From the NCBI GenBank assembly GCA_001795165.1, contig MGNS01000017.1, forward strand, positions 1 to 7,290: a stretch of DNA of 7,290 nt. The letters run 5' to 3'. The notes beneath the pieces were generated by a model that saw nothing but the letters and a program-made list of their open reading frames with translations, had not been told where the DNA came from and did no database searches. The position numbers were made by a program, and so were the translations under genes. This DNA is from Chloroflexi bacterium RBG_16_57_11 (lineage in GTDB: Bacteria; Chloroflexota; Anaerolineae; Anaerolineales; UBA4823). Below are positions 1-6,433 of the stretch, in pieces (positions within the stretch are counted from its first letter, which is position 1; each line of letters starts with the position of its first letter).

Positions 1-35
1 CTCGCAGAGGCTCTTTAGCTTAAGGGAGGGACGAT

Positions 36-866
36 ATGCGATCACAGGACGGACCAGCCTCCGAAGTACCGAAGACCGGACGTTTGATCCCGGCTGAGAT
101 TGGCTCGCGCGTTGATGCCTGGTGGGGGGTATTCATTGTTGTGATCCTGATCATCCTGGGGTTGGTAATTTTCAAGCCCGATCCCTATCGTGACATCCTG
201 GTTTTTGTCTGGGATGGCATCCTGGTGACGTTATACGTGACTGTCGCTTCGTTTTTCTTGACCTTGATTGTTGGCCTGTTCGGTGGGCTGGGACGGCTTT
301 CGAAAAGCCGGGTGATCTTTGGCATCTCCAGCCTGTATGTGGAGTTGGTGCGTGGCATCCCATTGCTGGTTCAGTTGATCTGGTGGTATTTCGCTTTTCC
401 GGTGGTGTTGCAAAGCATCGGCAGAAATCTGGGTATCCAAGCGTTGGCAACCTATAAGGCCAACCCGATTGCCATGTCGATCCTGGGTTTGACTTTCTGT
501 TATGGCGCCTACATGAGCGAAATCTACCGCGCCGGCATCCAGAGCATCCCCAAAGGACAGATGGAGGCTGCGCTCAGTTTAGGGATGAATTACTTCCGGG
601 CCATGCGCTATGTGATTTTGCCTCAAGCGATTCGCGTTATCATGCCGCCGGTGGGTAATGAATTCATTGCTTTGCTCAAAGACTCGTCGCTGGTCAGCGC
701 TGTAGCAGTCGCCGACCTGACCCGGCGTGGACGCGAGTACATGTCGAGCAACTTTATCCCTATCGAGACCTGGATGATGGTGGCGTTGCTTTATCTCGTC
801 CTGACCCTGTTCTCGGCTCGTGTGGCATCCTATATTGAGAAAAAAGTAAAGATCGCCGAGCGGTAA
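36..866 (+). CDS. Polar amino acid ABC transporter permease (HisM/GlnP family)
   Basis: This is the inner-membrane permease of an ABC importer for polar amino acids. With a periplasmic or lipid-anchored binding protein and an ATPase it would form the uptake complex. The 276-residue product has a hydrophilic N-terminus (1-28), a first membrane segment at about 30-46, further hydrophobic stretches at about 60-88, 102-127, 145-160 and 245-265, and the ABC-permease coupling loop (EAA-type motif) at 177-200, centred on EAALSLGMNYFRAMRYVILP. The following PPVGNEFIALLKDSSLVS (204-221) is highly typical of the His/Glu/Gln/Arg permease group. The start is supported by a strong ribosome site, AGGGAGGG at 23-30, five bases upstream. 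The extended N-terminus with an extra membrane segment before the core is common in GltK/GlnP-like permeases. The partner binding protein and ATPase are not in the window and would be expected to the left. Substrate cannot be told from sequence alone. Confidence 0.93.
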   Translation: MRSQDGPASEVPKTGRLIPAEIGSRVDAWWGVFIVVILIILGLVIFKPDPYRDILVFVWDGILVTLYVTVASFFLTLIVGLFGGLGRLSKSRVIFGISSLYVELVRGIPLLVQLIWWYFAFPVVLQSIGRNLGIQALATYKANPIAMSILGLTFCYGAYMSEIYRAGIQSIPKGQMEAALSLGMNYFRAMRYVILPQAIRVIMPPVGNEFIALLKDSSLVSAVAVADLTRRGREYMSSNFIPIETWMMVALLYLVLTLFSARVASYIEKKVKIAER

Positions 867-921
867 CATCTGCATGCGGCGGCCAACCTGAGCAACCGAA
901 AAATTATCTGCGGAGCTGCAT

Positions 922-1335
922 ATGGCAAAATTTCCATCGGATGAGTGGCTTCAAGCGCTCAACGATAAGCTGAACTCGGATGAAAAATACGCCCAGGTGG
1001 CGCGCAACTGGGAAGGCGATATGATTTTCCTGATCGAGCCAGGGGGAACGGTCACCCGAACGACACGCTGGTATATTGATTTATGGCATGGTAAATGCCG
1101 CGGGGTGGCGGTGTTGGGCGAGGACGAAGAAAAAAAATCCACATTCACCCTGCGCGGACCATATGAGAATTACGTACGCCTGCTGAAAAGCGAGATCGAT
1201 CCGATGCAGGCTTTGCTCACGCGCAAGATTGGCCTGCAGGGTAATATGGCGATGCTGATGCGCAATGTGCCCACCGTGCTGGATTTCGTCCGATGCTGCC
1301 GCGAAGTCACCGACACATTCGAGTCGGCCTCATAA
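922..1335 (+). CDS. SCP2 sterol-binding-like domain protein
   Basis: A small soluble protein of 137 residues with no signal peptide or membrane segment, resembling stand-alone bacterial SCP2 (sterol carrier protein 2-like) domains. These form a hydrophobic pocket for lipids or acyl chains; in bacteria their ligand and role are mostly unknown. Visible family traits are the early WEGDMIFLIEP strand (30-40), a central W-x-x-D-L-W-H-G turn (50-57), the acidic-to-basic segment before a TFTLRGPYENYVRLL stretch (74-88), a DPMQALLTRKIGLQGNMAMLMR segment (93-114, the usual 'DP..a...Gk....G....l' pattern), and a final helix. The start is supported by CGGAG at 911-915, six bases before ATG. It sits 55 bases after the permease gene and 20 bases before the peptidase gene, suggesting cotranscription. 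The family call is from recognised pattern; function is not inferable. Confidence 0.72.
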   Translation: MAKFPSDEWLQALNDKLNSDEKYAQVARNWEGDMIFLIEPGGTVTRTTRWYIDLWHGKCRGVAVLGEDEEKKSTFTLRGPYENYVRLLKSEIDPMQALLTRKIGLQGNMAMLMRNVPTVLDFVRCCREVTDTFESAS

Positions 1336-1355
1336 TCCTCTGAAGCAGCAAGCCA

Positions 1356-2462
1356 ATGAGGTGGATACGCGATCTGGGTATCACGATCGGTGAAATGCCA
1401 ACAGGAGTGTGGAATGCGATCACCGACGTGGCAGGTGTGCGGGTAGGGCATGCCACGCTTATTTCCGGTGAAGGAGGGCTGCGGCCTGGCGAAGGACCGG
1501 TACGGACAGGGGTGACGGTAGTCCTGCCCCATAGCCGGGACCTGTACCAGCAGAAGGTGCGTGCGGCCGTCCACACCATCAACGGATTCGGAAAAGTGGC
1601 TGGCTTCGAGCAGGTGCGCGAGCTGGGGACGATCGAAGCGCCGATCGCCCTGACTAACACGCTGAACGTTGGGCTGGTGCTGGATGCGATTGTGCAGTAT
1701 TCCATCCGCCAGAATCCGTCGATCGGAATCCGGCCAGACAGCGGCAGTGTCAACAGCGTGGTGGGGGAGACCAACGACAGCTATCTGAACGATATCCAGG
1801 GGCGGCACGTGCGCCTCGAGCACGTATTGGGAGCGATCGAAAATGCATCCAGCGGCCAGGTGCATGAGGGGTCAGTTGGTGCAGGGACCGGCACGATGTG
1901 CTTCGGCTGGAAAGGCGGGATCGGAAGCGCCAGCCGTCTGTTACCCGCAGATCTGGGTGGATATACTCTGGGCGCGCTGGTTCAATCAAATTTCGGCTCG
2001 CCGCACGACCTGATCCTCGCGGGGTTTCCAGTTGGGTTGCATCTATCTCCACCAATGGCTCTGCCAAAGCCACCGCCGCCACTGGCGCCCGGCTCGATCA
2101 TGATCATCCTGGCGACGGACGCCCCGCTTTCCTCGCTCCAGCTAGGCCGGTTGTGCGTACGGGCAAGCGCCGGGCTGGCGCGCACCGGCTCGATGTTAAA
2201 CTATGGCAGCGGAGATTTTGTGGTAGCCTTCAGCACCGCCCAGCTCGTCCCGCACCAATCACCGGCGTCGACCATGCCGCTGGTCGGCCTGGCAAACGAG
2301 GCCGCCATCCTGAACAGCCTGTTCCGCGCCGTTATCGAAAGCGTGGAGGAGGCCGTGCTCAACTCGCTGGCTGCAGCGCAGACCATGACCGGCCGGGATG
2401 GGCATATTGCCCACGCCCTCCCGCTCGATCAAGTCCATGAGCTATTGCAATCAAAACCCTGA
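1356..2462 (+). CDS. P1 family peptidase (DmpA/S58 N-terminal nucleophile aminopeptidase)
   Basis: A member of the DmpA/BapA group (MEROPS S58), cytoplasmic or periplasmic aminopeptidases that cut themselves into two chains and expose an N-terminal serine as catalytic nucleophile. Known members release N-terminal L- or D-amino acids, or beta-amino acids, from short peptides and amides. The 368-residue length matches DmpA-type enzymes. The start RWIRDLGITIGEMPTG..NAITDVAGVRVGH is the family's usual opening, supporting ATG at 1356, although no strong ribosome site precedes it. GAGTGTMCFGWKGGIGSASR (176-194) and the VQSNFG segment (209-214, with the conserved Asn212) are present. The expected self-cleavage point lies between Gly246 and Ser247, in APGSIMIILATDAPL (codon for Ser247 at 2094-2096). 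No signal peptide is seen. It starts 20 bases after the SCP2-like gene and ends 21 bases before folB. The nearby amino acid permease suggests a role in peptide or amino acid use; substrate stereochemistry is unknown. Confidence 0.93.
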   Translation: MRWIRDLGITIGEMPTGVWNAITDVAGVRVGHATLISGEGGLRPGEGPVRTGVTVVLPHSRDLYQQKVRAAVHTINGFGKVAGFEQVRELGTIEAPIALTNTLNVGLVLDAIVQYSIRQNPSIGIRPDSGSVNSVVGETNDSYLNDIQGRHVRLEHVLGAIENASSGQVHEGSVGAGTGTMCFGWKGGIGSASRLLPADLGGYTLGALVQSNFGSPHDLILAGFPVGLHLSPPMALPKPPPPLAPGSIMIILATDAPLSSLQLGRLCVRASAGLARTGSMLNYGSGDFVVAFSTAQLVPHQSPASTMPLVGLANEAAILNSLFRAVIESVEEAVLNSLAAAQTMTGRDGHIAHALPLDQVHELLQSKP

Positions 2463-2483
2463 GGTTTTTCATCTGGAGGTGGA

Positions 2484-2846
2484 ATGGATAAGATCATCAT
2501 CCGTGACTTGATCGCCCGCGGTATCATCGGTATCAACGATTGGGAACGCGAGAAACCTCAGGAAATTCTGATCAATATCGAGCTGTATGTCGATTTGCGT
2601 GGGGCAGGGATTAGCGATAACCTGCGGGAATCGGTCAGCTACAGCACAATAGCCAAACGAGTCCAGGCGCATGCCGAAGCTGCCGGCCGTCTTACCGCGG
2701 AGGCGCTGGCGAACGACCTGGCGAGCATTTGTCTGGAAGAGCCGAAGGTGAGCCGGGTTGTGGTGCGAGTGGAAAAGCCTGGCGCGGTGCGGTTTACCCG
2801 GTCCGTCGGAGTCGAGATCGAGCGCGGGCGCGAAGATTCCTATTGA
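2484..2846 (+). CDS. folB: Dihydroneopterin aldolase
   Basis: FolB converts 7,8-dihydroneopterin to 6-hydroxymethyl-7,8-dihydropterin and glycolaldehyde in folate synthesis, working in the cytoplasm as an octamer of T-fold subunits. The 120-residue product has the family length. Visible hallmarks are the opening DKIIIRDLIARGIIGINDWEREKPQ with Glu21 at the position of the substrate-binding glutamate, Tyr53 in SYSTIAKRV, and Lys98 in the VEKPGAV segment, the proposed catalytic lysine. The ending GVEIERGRE is also typical. GGAGG at 2475-2479 precedes ATG with a short four-base spacer. No other folate gene is in the window, so it is a lone folB. Epimerase side activity known for some FolB proteins cannot be judged here. 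Its stop lies 8 bases from the stop of the convergent lipoprotein gene, with no terminator hairpin between. Confidence 0.94.
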   Translation: MDKIIIRDLIARGIIGINDWEREKPQEILINIELYVDLRGAGISDNLRESVSYSTIAKRVQAHAEAAGRLTAEALANDLASICLEEPKVSRVVVRVEKPGAVRFTRSVGVEIERGREDSY

Positions 2847-2854
2847 AGATGTTA

Positions 2855-3844
2855 TTAAGGCTCCCAAAACAGGTGTACCAGGCTAAATAGATAAGGTTGG
2901 CCCGCCACATACTCGATCCCGGCGATCCAGGTGCGCCAGGCGAGCTCGTTCCCCGGCGGACCCGGCTTGTGCAGCACCAGGTAATTGATATTACGGTATT
3001 GCATCGGCCATGTATAGACATAGTTGCCGCCGCCCAGGTCCGGGTTATTGCATTGTGTCTGGAAGGTTGATGCCATCACATCTATCAAGTCCGGCAAGGC
3101 TGTCTCCCTGAAGGTACCGGTGACATTTAGCCCGCTGGCAGGGTGAACGCCCCAATCCATCACATAGTCGCTCTGAAAAATCCAGCTCGCCTCCGCTGCG
3201 CTGTAATTTGCAGTGTTGCCTGTTCGCAGGTAAAGCAGGTCCAGACCGTGTGTTGGGCTGACCAGCGAGCTTAGCAGTTGCCCGTCGCCATCGAGCATGG
3301 CCTGTCTCAGGTTTACCACGAGCTGTCCAAGCCTGGGATCGGCGCAGAAAGCAGCGCTTGCCACCTGCTCGGTCAGGTAGTAGGCATTTACCCAGCCTGA
3401 TCCGCCCGTGGGCAGGCGGATTTCGACCCAGCGATCGTCTCCAACGATGGCATCTTTCCCGGTGAGCTCAAGGCCGGTCGCATCCGGAGGCAGGGTTCCA
3501 ACAACCGGATGCGTCGATCCGGGCAACCGGCGCGCATTGAGTACATCATTATCGGCCACCAGGACAACCGCATAGGGGTTGTGCAGCTCGACTGGTGGGG
3601 CGGCAGGAGGCGGGACCGTGGCCTGGACCTCCGGCGTGGCGCTGGGGAGCTGGTTGGGTATTGTAGTGGGCGGGGGTAGGCTGGAGGCTGAGGGCTGGGT
3701 TGCGGCGATGGTCGGCAAGGAGGTCGCCAGTACGAGAGGAGAGGCCGTGGGGGTAAGCTCTTCTGCCGGGCTTGCGAATGGGAGATTGCATGCCAGGGTG
3801 GAAAGCAGAACGAAGGTTGTGAGTAAGAAGACACGTGGTTTCAT
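2855..3844 (-). CDS. Putative lipoprotein with P/T/S-rich linker and bacterial SH3-like domain
   Basis: A 329-residue exported protein. Residues 1-18 are a lipoprotein signal peptide (MKPR, then a hydrophobic stretch) with lipobox S-T-L-A-C, so Cys19 should be lipidated and anchor it to the outside of the membrane. Residues 30-85 are a low-complexity Pro/Thr/Ser/Ala spacer. Residues about 90-161 look like a bacterial SH3 (SH3b) domain: VLNARRLPGSTHPVVGTLPP, then a strand pair and DDRWVEIRLPTGGSGWVNAYYL. Residues about 165-329 form a globular C-terminal domain I do not recognise, with Cys167 and Cys265 that could pair outside the cell. The frame is open 47 codons further upstream (to 3985), but I chose ATG at 3844 because it gives the signal peptide and has GGAGG seven bases upstream (3852-3856). 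SH3b domains often bind cell-wall or surface ligands; here that is only a possibility. Confidence 0.85.
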   Translation of the reverse strand: MKPRVFLLTTFVLLSTLACNLPFASPAEELTPTASPLVLATSLPTIAATQPSASSLPPPTTIPNQLPSATPEVQATVPPPAAPPVELHNPYAVVLVADNDVLNARRLPGSTHPVVGTLPPDATGLELTGKDAIVGDDRWVEIRLPTGGSGWVNAYYLTEQVASAAFCADPRLGQLVVNLRQAMLDGDGQLLSSLVSPTHGLDLLYLRTGNTANYSAAEASWIFQSDYVMDWGVHPASGLNVTGTFRETALPDLIDVMASTFQTQCNNPDLGGGNYVYTWPMQYRNINYLVLHKPGPPGNELAWRTWIAGIEYVAGQPYLFSLVHLFWEP

Positions 3845-4007
3845 CGGATAACCTCCGGTTGGGTTAAGACGCTTGGGCGAGCCAGTATGTTCCGCCTCAT
3901 CAAAATGGTTTTCGTTGACGCCCCTTTGTTTCTGTAGTAAGCTTATCGGCGTGAGTTCATGGCTCGATCCATGACAGACCGCCATGGGGTTCAGCTAAGG
4001 AGCAAAA
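3845..4007. promoter_or_regulatory. Divergent intergenic region with candidate promoter for the DUF364-ettA pair
   Basis: This 163-base gap between two divergent genes must hold the promoters for both unless one reads from elsewhere. On the plus strand TTGACG at 3915-3920 matches the -35 consensus in five of six bases. Seventeen bases on, TAAGCT at 3938-3943 matches the -10 in only three of six, so this is a weak candidate that would place transcription start near 3950. The ribosome site for 4008 is AAGGAG at 3997-4002, five bases upstream of the ATG. For the minus-strand lipoprotein, CATACT on the minus strand near 3883-3888 is a possible -10, but I see no convincing -35. No operator palindrome stood out. 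Confidence 0.4.
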
Positions 4008-4763
4008 ATGCAATTATTGAATGAGATCATCCGCACGCTGCCAGACGGCCAGGTGCGGGCGGTGCATCTCGGGCTTCATTGGACGGTGGTGACCATCGAG
4101 ACGGGCGGCATACTACGTTGTGGGCTTTCTGCTACCCTGTTTACACCACATCGACATGATCAAGGCCCAGATATCCCTGGGTCAGGCCAGCTTGAATTTT
4201 GCTCAGGGCTGGAGCTGGCAGAGCTGGCGCTCAGCCCGCACCCCGCCCAGGCCAGCGTGGGTGTGGCGGCGATCAACGCTCTGCTACCCCGCCAGGCGCA
4301 TATGTGGTCGGAAGACAACGCCGAGGAGGTGATCGCCCGCCAGGGCAAAGGCAAGCGGGTGGTGATGGTGGGGCGCTTCCCGTTCGTGCCACGGCTGCGA
4401 CCTCGGGTGGGTGAGCTACAGGTGCTGGAGCAAGATCCCGGCCCGGATGACCTGCCTGCAGACCAGGCGCCGGAAATCCTGCCGGGGGCGGAGGTGGTTG
4501 CCATCACCGGGATGACCCTGATCAACCACTCCTTCGAGGAGCTGTTGAGATTGTGTCCACCGGAGGCCTTTGTCATCCTGCTTGGTCCCAGCACACCGCT
4601 CACTCCGTTGCTATTCGATTACGGTGTGGATGTCCTCTCCGGGGCGGTGGTGACGGCCATCGAGCCGGTGGTGCGCATCGTCTCCCAGGGGGGAAACTTT
4701 CGCCAGGTGCACCGTGCCGGCATCCGGCTGGTGAACATGTCGAAAGGATGGCATCTTTTATGA
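4008..4763 (+). CDS. DUF4213/DUF364 domain protein (putative heavy-metal chelation fold)
   Basis: A 251-residue cytoplasmic protein with the two-part layout of this family: an N-terminal DUF4213 part (about 5-95), with AVHLGLHWTVVTIETGG (18-34) and the ASVGVAAINALL stretch (82-93), and a C-terminal DUF364 part (about 105-250), with VVMVGRFPFVPRLR (118-131), EILPGAEVVAITGMTLINHS (156-175) and the strongly typical LLGPSTPLTPLLFDYGVDVLSG (191-212). Structural work on the family suggested a Rossmann-like fold with a possible metal or cofactor pocket, hence the 'putative heavy-metal chelation' label; no biochemical function is established. AAGGAG at 3997-4002 supports the start. Its TGA (4761-4763) overlaps the ATG of the ABC-F gene as ATGA, so the two are probably translationally coupled. 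The family often sits beside metal or cobalamin uptake genes; none is visible here. Confidence 0.87.
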   Translation: MQLLNEIIRTLPDGQVRAVHLGLHWTVVTIETGGILRCGLSATLFTPHRHDQGPDIPGSGQLEFCSGLELAELALSPHPAQASVGVAAINALLPRQAHMWSEDNAEEVIARQGKGKRVVMVGRFPFVPRLRPRVGELQVLEQDPGPDDLPADQAPEILPGAEVVAITGMTLINHSFEELLRLCPPEAFVILLGPSTPLTPLLFDYGVDVLSGAVVTAIEPVVRIVSQGGNFRQVHRAGIRLVNMSKGWHLL

Positions 4764-6433
4764 ATGATCAACAAGTCATTTTCTCTCTGGTGCGGGTGGG
4801 GCGGGTCTTCCAGCCCAACAACCGTCAGGTTTTGCGGGATATCTCGCTGGGTTTTTTCTACGGGGCTAAGATCGGTGTGGTGGGGCTGAATGGCTCGGGA
4901 AAAAGCACCTTGCTGCGCATCATCGCCGGGGTGGACGAAGGCTTCAATGGCGAGCGGACCTTCTCCAAGGGCTATACGGTGGGGATGCTCGACCAGGAGC
5001 CGCAGCTCGAGGCTGGCAAAACGGTCAAGCAGGTGGTCGAGGAAGCCGTACAGCCGATCGTCGACTTGCTGGGGCGCTTCGATGAGGTTAATAACAGGTT
5101 CGCCGACCCCGACGCAGATTTCGATGCCCTGATCGAGGAGCAATCCCGCCTGCAAGAGAAGCTCGACCGTCTGGAGGCCTGGACGCTGGACAACCGCCTG
5201 GAGGTGGCGATGGACGCCTTGCGCTGCCCGCCGGGGGAAACGCCAATTTCGATCCTCTCTGGCGGCGAGCGACGCCGGGTGGCGCTGTGCCGCCTGCTGC
5301 TCACCGAGCCGGACATACTCCTGCTGGACGAGCCGACCAACCACCTGGACGCTGAATCGGTGGCCTGGCTGGAGCGCCACCTGCAGCAGTACCGTGGCAC
5401 GGTGATCGCCGTCACGCATGACCGCTACTTCCTGGACAACGTGGCGGGCTGGATCCTGGAGCTGGACCGTGGCTACGGCATCCCCTGGAAGGGCAATTAC
5501 TCGTCCTGGCTGGAGCAGAAGCAGGAGCGCCTGCGCCGGGAGGAAAGCACAGAGACTAAGCGCCAGAAAACGCTGGAAAGGGAGCTGGAGTGGATCCGCA
5601 TGTCGCCCAAGGCGCGCCAGTCGAAGGGCAAGGCGCGCTATACCGCCTACGAAAACCTGCTCTCGCAGGAATACGAGCTGCGCCGCGAAGACCTGGAGAT
5701 CTACATCCCGCCCGGTCCGCGCCTGGGGGATATCGTGATCGACTTCCAGGGCCTGTCCAAGGGCTATGGCGAGCGGCTGTTGATCGATAGCCTGTCCGCC
5801 AGCATCCCGCCGGGCAGCATCGTGGGGGTGATCGGTCCGAACGGGGCGGGCAAGACCACCCTGCTGCGCATGATCACCGCGCAGGAGCAGCCCAACGCCG
5901 GAGGAATCAAAATCGGGGGTACGGTGGAGCTGGCCTATGTGGACCAATCACGCGAGACGCTGGAGGCTGAGAAGAACGTGTGGGAGGAGATTTCCGGCGG
6001 GGCGGATCACATCCAGTTAGGCGAACGGAAGATGAATTCGCGCGCTTACGTCGCCAGCTTCAACTTCCTGGGGGTCGACCAACAAAAGAAAGTGGGGATG
6101 CTTTCGGGTGGGGAGCGCAACCGGGTGCACCTGGCCAAGATGCTGACGCGAGGCGCCAACGTGCTGCTGCTGGACGAGCCGACAAATGACCTGGATGTGA
6201 ACACACTGCGCTCGCTGGAAGAGGCGCTGGAGAATTTTGCCGGCTGCGCGATGATCGTCAGCCACGACCGCTGGTTCCTAAATCGCCTAATCCAATCCGC
6301 ACCTTTTCGGACCCGTCCAATAACCCCTCGATCAAGACTGAACCATCGGGGTACAAGACCGCCCTGTCAATCAGCGCCCGAAGGATTTCCTGTCGCCTTT
6401 CAAGGACCCAGCGCCGTTCGTTTTCGGGCATGA
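4760..6433 (+). CDS. ettA: EttA-type ABC-F ATPase, C-terminus replaced by element sequence (interrupted gene)
   Basis: EttA is a two-domain ABC-F protein that binds the ribosomal E site and gates translation by energy status. Visible parts: Walker A1 GLNGSGKST (42-50), the arm region about 95-140, signature LSGGERRR (166-173), Walker B1 ILLLDEPTNHLD (186-197), interdomain linker 243-322 with GNYSSWLEQK and RQSKGKAR, Walker A2 GPNGAGKTT (359-367), signature LSGGERNR (448-455), Walker B2 VLLLDEPTNDLD (468-479) and the H-switch SHDRWFL (501-507). Similarity to E. coli EttA runs through residue ~510, then stops: the expected ATHIL...EGNF.EY tail is absent and 47 unrelated, Arg/Pro-rich residues follow to TGA at 6431-6433. 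Those 47 codons lie antisense to a serine recombinase. The total of 557 residues is near the native ~555 by chance. I chose ATG 4760, overlapping the upstream stop; ATG 4748 (four codons longer) is possible. Both ATP sites are intact; function is doubtful. Confidence 0.9.
   Translation: MNDQQVIFSLVRVGRVFQPNNRQVLRDISLGFFYGAKIGVVGLNGSGKSTLLRIIAGVDEGFNGERTFSKGYTVGMLDQEPQLEAGKTVKQVVEEAVQPIVDLLGRFDEVNNRFADPDADFDALIEEQSRLQEKLDRLEAWTLDNRLEVAMDALRCPPGETPISILSGGERRRVALCRLLLTEPDILLLDEPTNHLDAESVAWLERHLQQYRGTVIAVTHDRYFLDNVAGWILELDRGYGIPWKGNYSSWLEQKQERLRREESTETKRQKTLERELEWIRMSPKARQSKGKARYTAYENLLSQEYELRREDLEIYIPPGPRLGDIVIDFQGLSKGYGERLLIDSLSASIPPGSIVGVIGPNGAGKTTLLRMITAQEQPNAGGIKIGGTVELAYVDQSRETLEAEKNVWEEISGGADHIQLGERKMNSRAYVASFNFLGVDQQKKVGMLSGGERNRVHLAKMLTRGANVLLLDEPTNDLDVNTLRSLEEALENFAGCAMIVSHDRWFLNRLIQSAPFRTRPITPRSRLNHRGTRPPCQSAPEGFPVAFQGPSAVRFRA

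Noticed and set aside
1..23. Possible end of an upstream gene (stop codons at 16-18 and 21-23 in two frames)
   Set aside because: Too few codons to identify any product or choose the frame; an upstream ABC component would be expected but cannot be shown.
1170..1865. 231-codon minus-strand frame opposite the SCP2-like and peptidase genes
   Set aside because: It spans two real plus-strand genes, has no recognisable domain and no ribosome site that I can see; treated as a shadow frame.
3400..3421. Perfect 7-base inverted repeat ATCCGCC/GGCGGAT with an 8-base loop
   Set aside because: It lies inside the lipoprotein coding sequence at a Gly/Pro-rich turn, has no T-run, and is expected by chance in GC-rich coding DNA.
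3845..3985. 47-codon N-terminal extension of the lipoprotein gene to an ATG at 3985
   Set aside because: The extension would bury the signal peptide and lipobox inside the protein, and a good ribosome site (GGAGG, 3852-3856) serves ATG 3844.
4553..4759. 69-codon N-terminal extension of the EttA frame
   Set aside because: It overlaps the end of the DUF364 gene in another frame and has no similarity to EttA N-termini; the family start is at the MNDQQVIFSLVRVGR segment.
4619..5947. Long 442-codon minus-strand frame opposite ettA
   Set aside because: It lies entirely antisense to a clearly conserved ABC-F protein, has low-complexity Gln/His/Arg/Leu-rich translation, and no family resemblance. 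It is a shadow of GC-rich coding sequence.
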